48,081 bases of DNA from Caldilineales bacterium (GTDB lineage Bacteria > Chloroflexota > Anaerolineae > JAAEKA01). The notes beneath the pieces were generated by a model that saw nothing but the letters and a program-made list of their open reading frames with translations, was not told the DNA's origin and did no database searches. The translations under genes and the position numbers were made by a program. Location: positions 1-48,081 of the forward strand of contig JANWYQ010000175.1 of the NCBI GenBank assembly GCA_025055015.1, given 5' to 3'. Positions 14,912 through 22,142 of this stretch are shown piece after piece (position 1 is the stretch's first letter; each line of letters starts with the position of its first letter).

Positions 14912-16174
14912 CTAGGGACCGCCTTGGGGCTCTAGCGTCTGCCCATCGGCCGCGGGGTCGAGACGCGCGGCCAGGGCGGCGAACTGCGTCGTCACCCACC
15001 TCGGCGGGTGGTCAACGCCGTCGAGGAGCGTCCTTGCGCGCACCAGGGAGGCTGCAGCCTCGCTTTGGTGTCCCAGGTCCAGGAGCACCTCGGCCAGGTT
15101 GGCCAGCGCGCCAGCTGCGCTGGTTCGGTCGTCCAGCTCCAGGTACAGCTGCGCGGCCTGCTGGTAGGCTTCCCTGGCCTCCTCGCGGCGGCCCAGGTCG
15201 GCCAGGAAGACGCCGATGTTGTTCTTGGTGTGGGCCTGGTAGAGACGATCGCCCAGACGGCGGAACACCGGCTCTACGGCCTGGTGCAGCTGGAGCGCGT
15301 GCTCGGTGCGCCCAAGGATGTCGTGGTAGAAGGCCCCCAGGTTGACCTGGGTGCGCGCGGCGTGGGGATCGTCTCCCAGCCGGCGGTAGAGCTCCAGCGC
15401 TCTGAGAAAGTATGCCTCGGCCTCGGGGCGGCCCATCTCGTAGTAGAGCTGGCCCAGGTTGTTGAGAACCTTGGCCTGGCCCCGCACGTTGCCTAGGCGA
15501 GCGAACAGCGCCTCGGCCTGTCGGTAGTGCGCCTGCGCCTCCTCCGTCCGCCGCAACCGGCTGGTCACAAGGCCCCAGTTGTTGTAAAGCAGCGCCAGCT
15601 CGGCCAGGTCATCCTCGGCCAGCACGGACGCCGCCTCCGCACAACATCGGTCGGCCGCCAGCACGTCTCCGGTGTGGAGGTACACCTGGCTGAGGTGGGC
15701 CAGAACCCGGCCGACGCCCGCCGGACGGCCGATGGCCCGGTATCGCTCTAGGGCCGCTTCGAAGTAGCGCTTGGCTGCGCCGGTCTCCCCCAAGGTGCGG
15801 GCTATCTCGCCCAGGTTGTCCAGCAGCGCCCCCTCGTGCTCCGCTGCCTCGGCGAGCCCCGCCGCAGCCAGGCGCCGGCACACGGCTAGCGCCTGTTCTG
15901 TCAAGGCGCGCCATAGGCCCAGGTGGCCGCGCAGCTCTGCCAATCTCTGCCCGCTCTCCACCAGGGCGATGCCGCTCTGCCAGGCGCCCTCCTCGCTGAG
16001 CGCCAGCTCGGCTGCCTTGACGATGTTGGCCATCTCCCGCGCCAGAAGTTGGGGGTCGTAGCGATGGGCCTCGACGAACCGAAGATAGTGGTCCGCGTTG
16101 AGGGCGATCTTGCGCCGGAAGCGCTCGCGCAGGTCGGACGTCGCCGGCGCAAGGCTGGCGGCGGCGTCTACCAT
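14912..16174 (-). CDS. Tetratricopeptide-repeat protein, probable sensor half of a split STAND system
   Basis: 420 residues. After an N-terminal helical region (1-80) the protein is almost wholly TPR-like helix pairs, including LLDNLGEIARTLGE, VLAHLSQVYLHTGD, LYNNWGLVTSRL, VLNNLGQLYYEMG, TQVNLGAFYHDI, TKNNIGVFLADLG and ALANLAEVLLDLG. The N-x-G spacing resembles the TPR sensors of Rap/NprR-type and NB-ARC-TPR regulators, which bind peptides or proteins. Its ATG (16174) overlaps the stop of the upstream ATPase gene in ATGGTAG, so the two should be translationally coupled. In most STAND proteins this sensor is fused to the ATPase; here it is a separate chain. It is cytoplasmic, with no signal or membrane segment. 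Confidence 0.85.
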   Translation of the reverse strand: MVDAAASLAPATSDLRERFRRKIALNADHYLRFVEAHRYDPQLLAREMANIVKAAELALSEEGAWQSGIALVESGQRLAELRGHLGLWRALTEQALAVCRRLAAAGLAEAAEHEGALLDNLGEIARTLGETGAAKRYFEAALERYRAIGRPAGVGRVLAHLSQVYLHTGDVLAADRCCAEAASVLAEDDLAELALLYNNWGLVTSRLRRTEEAQAHYRQAEALFARLGNVRGQAKVLNNLGQLYYEMGRPEAEAYFLRALELYRRLGDDPHAARTQVNLGAFYHDILGRTEHALQLHQAVEPVFRRLGDRLYQAHTKNNIGVFLADLGRREEAREAYQQAAQLYLELDDRTSAAGALANLAEVLLDLGHQSEAAASLVRARTLLDGVDHPPRWVTTQFAALAARLDPAADGQTLEPQGGP

Positions 16175-17586
16175 CGCAGCACCTCCTCCCGCAGGAACGT
16201 CTCGGTCAGGCGGTGCACGCTGTAGCGACGATGGAACAGATCGCCGCTGACGTTGACCAAGGAGAGGCGAACCAACTGGGCCAGCGCCTGTTCCAGGTCG
16301 GGGCCTTGGACCTCGCAGCGCTGGCTGATGGTGTCCAGGTCAGCCCCCTCTTGGCTGAAGAGGACCAGGGTGGTCAGCACCTCACGTTCCGCCTCGTTCA
16401 GCTGCTCCCACGAGCCCAGGTAGATGTAGCGGTACAGCGCCTCGGCGGCTGCGCCGGAGGCCCTGCGCAGGTTGCCTAGCACCCGGTCCAGGGGAAGCAG
16501 GGCCACCTGGCCGACTACCAGCTTCAGCGCCAGCGGGTTGCCCCCCACGGTGTCGTAGATGGCGCGCAGGTCGCCGTCGGCTGCGGCCGCCATAGATGGC
16601 ACGTTGCACAGCAGCGCCTCGCGGCGCAACAGGCGCAGGGCGTCCTCCTGGCCGAGCTCAGGCACCGTGAAGGGGTAGACGTCGGGCTCGCCGGGGAGGC
16701 TACGCCGCGAGGTCAGGACAAAGCAGGCTGGGTGGGCCAGCCTTCGCAAGGCAGGCAACAGGGCGCCCACGTCCTCGAGGGTCTCCAGGTTGTCCACCAC
16801 CACCAGCGTGCGCGTCCGGCTGAAGTGCTGGCGCAGCAGGGGGAGCGCCCGCTTGACCGAGAACGGCGCAGGCAGCTCCGACAGCGGAATAAGCTGGTGC
16901 GCCAACTCCTCGACGAGATCCTCGGAGGTCAGGGCGGGGGTGGCAAGGCTCTCAACGAAGCCGGCGGTGTGGAACGCACAGCGCCGCGCGCTCACCCACA
17001 CGGCGGCGGCGAAGGCCGACTGCTCGGCGGTCAGTCGCACGGCCAGGCGATGGGCCAAGCTGCTCTTGCCGATGCCACCGATGCCGAACACCCCGATGAT
17101 GGCGGGAGCCATCTCCTTCACCACTCGCTCCAGGTGATCGAGGTGAGGCTCTACGCCCACGAGATAGCTGTAAGGGGGCGGGGGCAGGCAGGACTTCGTG
17201 AGGACGGTCGCTGCCTCGACAGCGCCGTACTCCATGCCCTGGACGATCTCGGCCAGCCGTTCCAGCGCACGGCCTTGGCGCTTGAACAGGGTTGCCGGCG
17301 CCAGGTTAATCTCGTTGCCGACCACATGAGCAGGTTTGTTGTCCAGGAAGCGCTTGCGCAGCAGGAGGGCGTGGTCGGGCAGCTCTTGCTCCAGCACCTC
17401 CAACGCCTCCAACAGCACCTGGTTGGTGGCCAGGCGCACGTTGACACGACCGCCGGAGAGCGCGCTTCGTACCACGCGCAGGTGCGCCAGAGGGCTGCCG
17501 TGGCTAGCGTCTTTGTGCCAGAGCTTCAACGCCTGGTGGATCTGTTCGACCAGGCGGGGGTCTACCCGCCGCTGCTGAGAGCTCAT
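16168..17586 (-). CDS. HTH-NB-ARC (STAND) signal-transduction ATPase
   Basis: 472 residues. The N-terminal part (about 55-115) contains LLLRKRFLDNKPAHVVGNE followed by LAPATLFKRQGRALERL, which looks like a helix-turn-helix of sigma-70 region 4 type and would be the DNA-binding output. The NB-ARC core follows: P-loop GIGGIGKS (168-175), Walker B LVVVDN (261-266), TSRR (292-295), GGNPLAL (348-354), a winged-helix region, and VHRL (457-460) at the place of the MHD motif. The protein ends there, and the sensor TPRs are in the overlapping next gene. Such proteins act as ATP-driven oligomerising switches. The ATG at 17586 has no clear ribosome site. Likely a transcription regulator; target unknown. 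Confidence 0.82.
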   Translation of the reverse strand: MSSQQRRVDPRLVEQIHQALKLWHKDASHGSPLAHLRVVRSALSGGRVNVRLATNQVLLEALEVLEQELPDHALLLRKRFLDNKPAHVVGNEINLAPATLFKRQGRALERLAEIVQGMEYGAVEAATVLTKSCLPPPPYSYLVGVEPHLDHLERVVKEMAPAIIGVFGIGGIGKSSLAHRLAVRLTAEQSAFAAAVWVSARRCAFHTAGFVESLATPALTSEDLVEELAHQLIPLSELPAPFSVKRALPLLRQHFSRTRTLVVVDNLETLEDVGALLPALRRLAHPACFVLTSRRSLPGEPDVYPFTVPELGQEDALRLLRREALLCNVPSMAAAADGDLRAIYDTVGGNPLALKLVVGQVALLPLDRVLGNLRRASGAAAEALYRYIYLGSWEQLNEAEREVLTTLVLFSQEGADLDTISQRCEVQGPDLEQALAQLVRLSLVNVSGDLFHRRYSVHRLTETFLREEVLRW

Positions 17587-17606
17587 GGACGGCCCGGGGC
17601 GGTCGG

Positions 17607-17660
17607 CAGTAAAGACTCTACGCTAAAAGGAGAGAGTCTGTAGAGTTACTGGAGAGATCA
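17607..17660 (-). promoter_or_regulatory. Inverted-repeat region upstream of the split STAND operon
   Basis: AGACTCT (17613-17619) and AGAGTCT (17633-17639) are a perfect inverted pair, 13 bases apart. GTAGAGTTACTG (17640-17651) is close to the complement of 17607-17621. With GGAGAGA at 17651-17657 this makes a compact cluster 25-75 bases before the ATPase start, a candidate binding site for autoregulation. I see no strong promoter hexamers. Confidence 0.4.
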
Positions 17661-18260
17661 CCCAACGCAAGTTGTGCTAGAGTGTACCGTAGAGAGAGCC
17701 ACTAGCTATGATCGCTCCAAGCGCTGCGGCGAGACGGGGGTTATCGCCGACCAACGGCGCTGGAGACCGCGTCAGCGAGGGCCGGGCCCAGGGTCTTGCC
17801 CTCGCTGTTTATTTCCTCCGGTTTGTCCTGGCTGCCCTCGCACGGCGCCGCTAGCCGGCCTAACCGTCGGAGGCTGCCTTCACGAATCCGCCTTTGAGAG
17901 CGGCCGCCGTCAGGCGGCGGCGTCGCTGTTGCCCAACCAGCTCGTCGTGCTGCCCCCTGGGTGATCTCCTGCCGACCGCTACAAACACATCTACGACGCC
18001 CACCGGGCGCACAAGGGCCGCCCTTCGCACAAGGGTCTCGGCCTCGTTCCGGTCCACACCCACAGGCATCTCCGCAGCCGGCGAGAGGATCTCCCTGGCA
18101 ACTCGCATTATATCCGGGTTGGGGTAAAGGAAAAAAACTCCGTTGGCGGCCGGGCGGTTCAGAAAGGACGTAGGCCAACGAGAGCCGCCGGCGCCCCTGC
18201 GAGGGGCTCCTTGGCAGCCTGGGACGACGGCATCGGCCGCTGGCTGTTTGTGGGCAGCGA

Positions 18261-18269
18261 TGCTATACT
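18261..18269 (+). promoter_or_regulatory. Extended -10 promoter giving a leaderless lutA-like transcript
   Basis: TGC-TATACT is an extended -10 element with no recognisable -35. Seven bases after it comes the ATG at 18277, where transcription would be expected to begin, so the mRNA would have essentially no leader. Confidence 0.55.
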
Positions 18270-18276
18270 TCTGCCC

Positions 18277-19026
18277 ATGCACGAACCGCCGCGTTTCTCG
18301 TCTGTCGCCCTCTTCGTCACCTGTCTGGTGGACCTGTTTCGCCCGGAGGTGGGCGAGGCTACCGTGGCCTTGCTGGAACGCCAAGGGTTGACGGTGGAGT
18401 TCCCCACCGCACAGACCTGTTGCGGCCTGCCGGCGCTCCAGGCCGGCCTCCCCCACGAGGCGACCGAGCTGGCCCGGCGCTGGGTGGAGATCTTCGAGCC
18501 CTATCCTGCCATCGTGTCCCCCTCCCCGGCCTGCGTGGCCGCAGTGCGACAGGAGTATCCTCGCCTGTTGGCCGACGACGAGGGATGGCGACGGCGGGCC
18601 GAGGCCGTGGCCGCGCGCACCTACGAGCTCAGCGAGTTCCTCGTGAAGGCGCTGGGTGTGGCCGACCTCGGCGTCCAGGCCGGCAGGGCCGGCGGCAAGG
18701 TCGCCTACCAGCCGGCGTGCCAGGCGCTGCGCAGCCTGGGCGGCGATGGCCCGGCGCGGGCTCTATTGGCCGCAGCGCACGGGATCGAACAGGTATCCCT
18801 GCCCGACGAGGAGGTGTGCTGCGGCTTTGGCGGCCTGTTGGGGGCCAGCCTGCCCGGCCTGGCGGAGGCCATGGGCGACCGCAAGGCCAGAGACATCGAG
18901 AACAGCGGCGCCGAGGTGGTGGTGACCACGGAGACCGGCTGTCTGTTGCAGGTGGCAGCGGCGCTGGCCCGTCGCAAGAGCCCTTGCCGCGCCCTGCACC
19001 TGGCCGAGCTGTTGGCCGGCGAGTAA
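18277..19026 (+). CDS. LutA/YkgE-like (Fe-S)-binding CCG-domain protein
   Basis: 249 residues, near the ~240 usual for LutA/YkgE, a subunit of the iron-sulfur lactate oxidation complex. It has two cysteine-rich modules: C16 with CCGLPA at 48-53, and C148 with CCGFGG at 181-186. The usual His in YHxxCH before the second module is Gln in YQPACQ, so cluster binding may differ. The open frame extends upstream to 18211, but MHEPPRFSSVALFVTC at 18277 is the family-like start and a TATACT box sits just before it. The partners LutB and LutC are not adjacent, so lactate oxidation is not assured; it may serve another CCG-dependent dehydrogenase. Confidence 0.82.
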   Translation: MHEPPRFSSVALFVTCLVDLFRPEVGEATVALLERQGLTVEFPTAQTCCGLPALQAGLPHEATELARRWVEIFEPYPAIVSPSPACVAAVRQEYPRLLADDEGWRRRAEAVAARTYELSEFLVKALGVADLGVQAGRAGGKVAYQPACQALRSLGGDGPARALLAAAHGIEQVSLPDEEVCCGFGGLLGASLPGLAEAMGDRKARDIENSGAEVVVTTETGCLLQVAAALARRKSPCRALHLAELLAGE

Positions 19027-19296
19027 GGGGAACCCCGGGGAATGGAGTTTTAGGCGGGGTGCTCGGCGAATGCCTCATTGGCTGTTTCGATCACCTTACC
19101 TACCGGCGCAGCCGAAACCACCGGCCAAGGCCTCGACCCTGCGGTCCATCGTCATCCTCCCGACACGGACTGGAGGCTTCAGCCAGTCGTCCGTGCACAC
19201 CCACCCTCCTAAATCCACCGGCTGAAGAGGAGGCAAGATCTTCGTGCTCTTGGCCTGAAGCCTCGACTCCGAGGGGGTGTAGCCCTTGGCGTCGTC
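19027..19296. repeat. Dispersed intergenic repeat, copy 2
   Basis: This spacer, like 3909-4263, separates convergent genes. It shares the 26-base block (19110-19135), the TCCTCCCGACACGG unit (19155-19171), the preceding TTCGATCACCTTACC (19086-19100) and GAGGCTTCAGCC (19173-19184). Relative to copy 1 it lacks about 20 bases between the first two blocks and the second copy of the 17-base unit. No gene seen. Confidence 0.8.
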
Positions 19297-20274
19297 CTAG
19301 AGCGGCAGCCAGGTGCCGATCCCGCGCTCGAGAGCCCGGCGGTAGACCAGGGGGGCGGTGGCCATGTCGTCCAAGGCCAGGCCCAGGTTGGCGGTGGCGG
19401 TGCGCTCGGTGCGGCTCTCGCGGCCCGGCTTCTGGCCGGTCACCAGCTCGCCCAGGCTGGCGTAGATGGGGGGAATGTCCTGGAAGTAGCCCACCTCCTG
19501 GTAGTGGCGGAGCTGCGGGATGTCGTCGGTGCAGAACTTGTCCAGCTCGTGCAGCGCCGCGCGGTCCCAGTACGAGTCGAAGTCCACCAGCGAGGCGAAG
19601 GCGCCGGGGTCCAGCCAGCCCGCCTTGATGGTTGCGTGGGGCGTGCGCAAGATGGGACCGGCGGTCACCACGATGTCGCAGCCGCTGACCGCCTGCCGTG
19701 GCTCTGACACCACCTCTACCTCGATGCCCCACTTCTCCTCCACCTCGGACGCATAGCGCAGTGCGTTCTGCAGCTTGTGGTCGTAGGCTCTGACGCGGCG
19801 GAGGGGGAAGAGCACCCGCAGCGCCTCGACGTTGCTGCGCCCTTGCACGCCGCAGCCCAGCACGCCCACGATCTGGCTGTCGGGGCGGGCCAGGTACTTG
19901 GCGGCCAACGCCGTGGCCGCGCCCGTCCGCTTGGCGGTGATCCAGGTGCAGTCCATCACCGCCAGGGGCAGGCCGGTGTCGGCGTCGTTGAGGATGATCA
20001 GGCCGGTGATGTAGGGCAGCCCGCGCTCGGGATTGGCCGGGTAGCCGGACACCCACTTCATGCCGATGGCCTCCAACCCCGGGATGTAGCACGGCATGGC
20101 GTGGATGAAGGAGTCGGGGCGAGAGTGGACCCCCGGCTTGGGCGGCATCTCCACCCGACCCTGGCCGTGCTGAACGAAGGCCTCCTCCAGGGCCTGGATG
20201 ATCTCCGGCATCTCCACGCCCACCGCCTCAACGTCGGCGCGGGACAGATAGAGCAGCTGATGCTTTGTCGTCAT
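19297..20274 (-). CDS. Ornithine cyclodeaminase/mu-crystallin family protein
   Basis: 325 residues, the usual length. This NAD(P)-dependent family includes ornithine cyclodeaminase (ornithine to proline plus ammonia), archaeal alanine dehydrogenase and imine reductases. Family features are MKWVSGYPANPERGLP near the substrate site, the TAKRTGAATALAAKYLARP helix, the nucleotide fold VGVLGCGVQGRSNVEAL, and LVDFDSYWD near the catalytic aspartate. The exact substrate cannot be assigned from sequence alone. Its ATG overlaps the recN stop in ATGA (20271-20274), so it is translated from the recN message. Confidence 0.85.
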   Translation of the reverse strand: MTTKHQLLYLSRADVEAVGVEMPEIIQALEEAFVQHGQGRVEMPPKPGVHSRPDSFIHAMPCYIPGLEAIGMKWVSGYPANPERGLPYITGLIILNDADTGLPLAVMDCTWITAKRTGAATALAAKYLARPDSQIVGVLGCGVQGRSNVEALRVLFPLRRVRAYDHKLQNALRYASEVEEKWGIEVEVVSEPRQAVSGCDIVVTAGPILRTPHATIKAGWLDPGAFASLVDFDSYWDRAALHELDKFCTDDIPQLRHYQEVGYFQDIPPIYASLGELVTGQKPGRESRTERTATANLGLALDDMATAPLVYRRALERGIGTWLPL

Positions 20275-22103
20275 GGGACTTCCATCTCCGCGGGGTTCAA
20301 GCTGCGCTTCACGGCAGCCACTTCCTTGAGCATCTCCTCCACCGACTCGCGGCCGGCGTCGCTGGTGCTGCCCAGCATGGCCGCCAGCTCTTGCACGCGC
20401 AGCGGCCCTTCAAGGCGCACCACCTCGGTCACCGTGCGATCTCCCACCACCTGCTTGCGCACGGCAAAGTGCGCGTCGCCGTACGCGGCCAGCTGCGGCA
20501 GGTGGGTAATGCACAGCACCTGGTGGCGGCCGTTCCAAGCAGAGCCATGGCCGGCCGCCTGCGGCTCGCCGGCCGACATGGCCGTCAGCTCCCACAGCTT
20601 GCGGCCCACCGTAGCGCCCACCCGGCCGCCGATGCCTACGTCAATCTCGTCGAAGATCAGGGTGGGGGTCTCGTCGGCGCGGCCGAGAACGGTCTTCAGG
20701 GCCAGCATGAGCCGCGAGGTCTCGCCACCCGAGGCCACCTTCACCAACGGCTTCAGCGGCTCCCCGGGGTTGGCCGACACCAGGAACTCCACTGCGTCCA
20801 GGCCGGTGGCGTCGAAGGCGTAGCGGCCGGGCGGCTGGTCGGGCGGCGCGTCCTTGGCCGTGACCACGGCGCCGTCGGCCGCCGGCTCCCAGCGGAAGTC
20901 CACGGCGAAGCGGGCGCGCGCCATGCGCAGATCGGCCAGCTCTCGCTCCACGGCCTCGGCCATACGGCGAGCTGCCTCCCGCCGCGCGGTCGAGAGGGCG
21001 GCAGCCACGCGGCCGATCTCCCGCAGCAGCCGCGCCTCCTCCTCCTCCAGCTCGGCGGTGCGCACCTCGGCGTTCTCCAGCAGGGCCAGCTCCTCCCGCG
21101 CCCGGCGACCGAAGGCAATGACCTCCTCGATGGTGTCGCCGTACTTGCGCTTGAGGGTGTGGATCAGGCTCAGCCGCTCCTCCACCTCGTTCAGCCGCTC
21201 CGGGTTGAACTCGATCTCGCCGGCGTAGCTCTCCAGCGCGTAGATCAGCTCGCTCAGCTGGTCGGCCAGGGCCTCGGCGGCCTCCAGGAGGGGGGCTGCG
21301 TCAGGGTCTACGCCGGCCAGCCGCGCCAAGTAGCCCGATGCCTCGCTCACCAGATCGGACGCGGCCGGCTGCTCGCCGTCGCCCTCGGCCAGGCGCACGC
21401 GCGCGGCCTCCGTCAGCCGCAGGAGCTGCTCGGCGTTGGCCAGGCGGCGGCGCTCGCTCTCCAGCTCCTTGTCCTCGCCGGGGGTCAGGTGCGCGGCCTC
21501 GATCTCCTCCGCCTGGAAGCTGAGCAGGTCCAGCCGCCGGGCCAGCTCCCGCTGGTCGCGGCGCAGGCTGGCCAGCTCCTTGCGCACGGCCGCCAGGCGG
21601 CGCACCAGGCCGGCCACCTGCTCCCGCTGGGGCAGCAGGCTGGCGTAGCGGTCCAGCAGGTGGATGTGCTCGCGTGGGCGCATCAGGCTCAGGTGGTCGC
21701 TCTGGCCGTGGATGTCCACCAGCCGGTTGCCGATCTCCTTGAGCACGGCCAGGGCCACGGCGCGGCCGTTGACCCGCGCCACGGTGCGGCCCCCACGGCG
21801 CAGCTCCCGCGCCAGCACCAGGGTAGCCGGGTCGTCCCCCTCCAGCCCCTCCGCCTCCAGCACAGGGGCCAGCGCAGCCTGGCTGGCCGGCGACAGGTGG
21901 AAGGTCCCCTCCACCAGGGTGGCCTCGGCGCCGCTGCGGATCACCTCCTGGCCCGCCTTGCCGCCCAGCAGCATGTCCACGGCGTCAATGATGATGGACT
22001 TGCCGGCGCCCGTCTCGCCGGTGAGCACGTTGAACCCGGGGCAGAAGCGCAGGGTCAACGTGTCTATGATGGCGAAGTTAGCGATCCGCAGCTCAGCCAA
22101 CAT
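20271..22103 (-). CDS. recN: DNA repair protein RecN
   Basis: SMC-like ATPase that gathers ends at DNA double-strand breaks. 610 residues, close to the bacterial norm of ~550-570 with a few insertions. N-terminal MLAELRIANFAIID and P-loop GETGAGKS; a central coiled coil (about 160-370) rich in Leu/Glu/Arg; C-terminal signature VASGGETSRLMLALK, Walker B TLIFDEIDVGIGG, and the VLCITHLPQLAAYGD switch. An insertion of about 15 residues (AMSAGEPQAAGHGSAWNGR) lies between Walker B and the His switch. The gene is upstream of the coupled cyclodeaminase-like gene and downstream of nadK and hisS, an nadK-recN pairing common in bacteria. No LexA-like box was recognised. Confidence 0.95.
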   Translation of the reverse strand: MLAELRIANFAIIDTLTLRFCPGFNVLTGETGAGKSIIIDAVDMLLGGKAGQEVIRSGAEATLVEGTFHLSPASQAALAPVLEAEGLEGDDPATLVLARELRRGGRTVARVNGRAVALAVLKEIGNRLVDIHGQSDHLSLMRPREHIHLLDRYASLLPQREQVAGLVRRLAAVRKELASLRRDQRELARRLDLLSFQAEEIEAAHLTPGEDKELESERRRLANAEQLLRLTEAARVRLAEGDGEQPAASDLVSEASGYLARLAGVDPDAAPLLEAAEALADQLSELIYALESYAGEIEFNPERLNEVEERLSLIHTLKRKYGDTIEEVIAFGRRAREELALLENAEVRTAELEEEEARLLREIGRVAAALSTARREAARRMAEAVERELADLRMARARFAVDFRWEPAADGAVVTAKDAPPDQPPGRYAFDATGLDAVEFLVSANPGEPLKPLVKVASGGETSRLMLALKTVLGRADETPTLIFDEIDVGIGGRVGATVGRKLWELTAMSAGEPQAAGHGSAWNGRHQVLCITHLPQLAAYGDAHFAVRKQVVGDRTVTEVVRLEGPLRVQELAAMLGSTSDAGRESVEEMLKEVAAVKRSLNPAEMEVP

Positions 22104-22142
22104 AGGATTGCGGGTGAGGAGTTACGCATGGCTGGTCACGGC

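Larger units (their letters stand above)
17587..18276. other. 690-base spacer between the split STAND operon and the lutA-like gene
   Basis: No convincing gene. 17607-17660 carries repeated GAGAG/AGAGTCT motifs. A 48-codon plus-strand frame at 17708-17854 has no ribosome site and no recognisable content. On the minus strand, 18110-17860 reads as a fairly natural-looking protein stretch (for example RVAREILSPAAEMPVGV) inside a longer open frame, but with no start, ribosome site or family match; it may be a decayed gene. The lutA-like promoter is at the right edge. Confidence 0.5.

Noticed and set aside
17708-17854. 48-codon frame after the split STAND promoter region
   Set aside because: No ribosome site, Arg/Ala-rich, no signal or motif. 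It does not resemble the nearby secreted peptide.
17860-18110. Protein-like stretch on the minus strand in the 690-base spacer
   Set aside because: Composition looks natural, but there is no start codon with a ribosome site and no recognised family. Kept only as a possible decayed gene.
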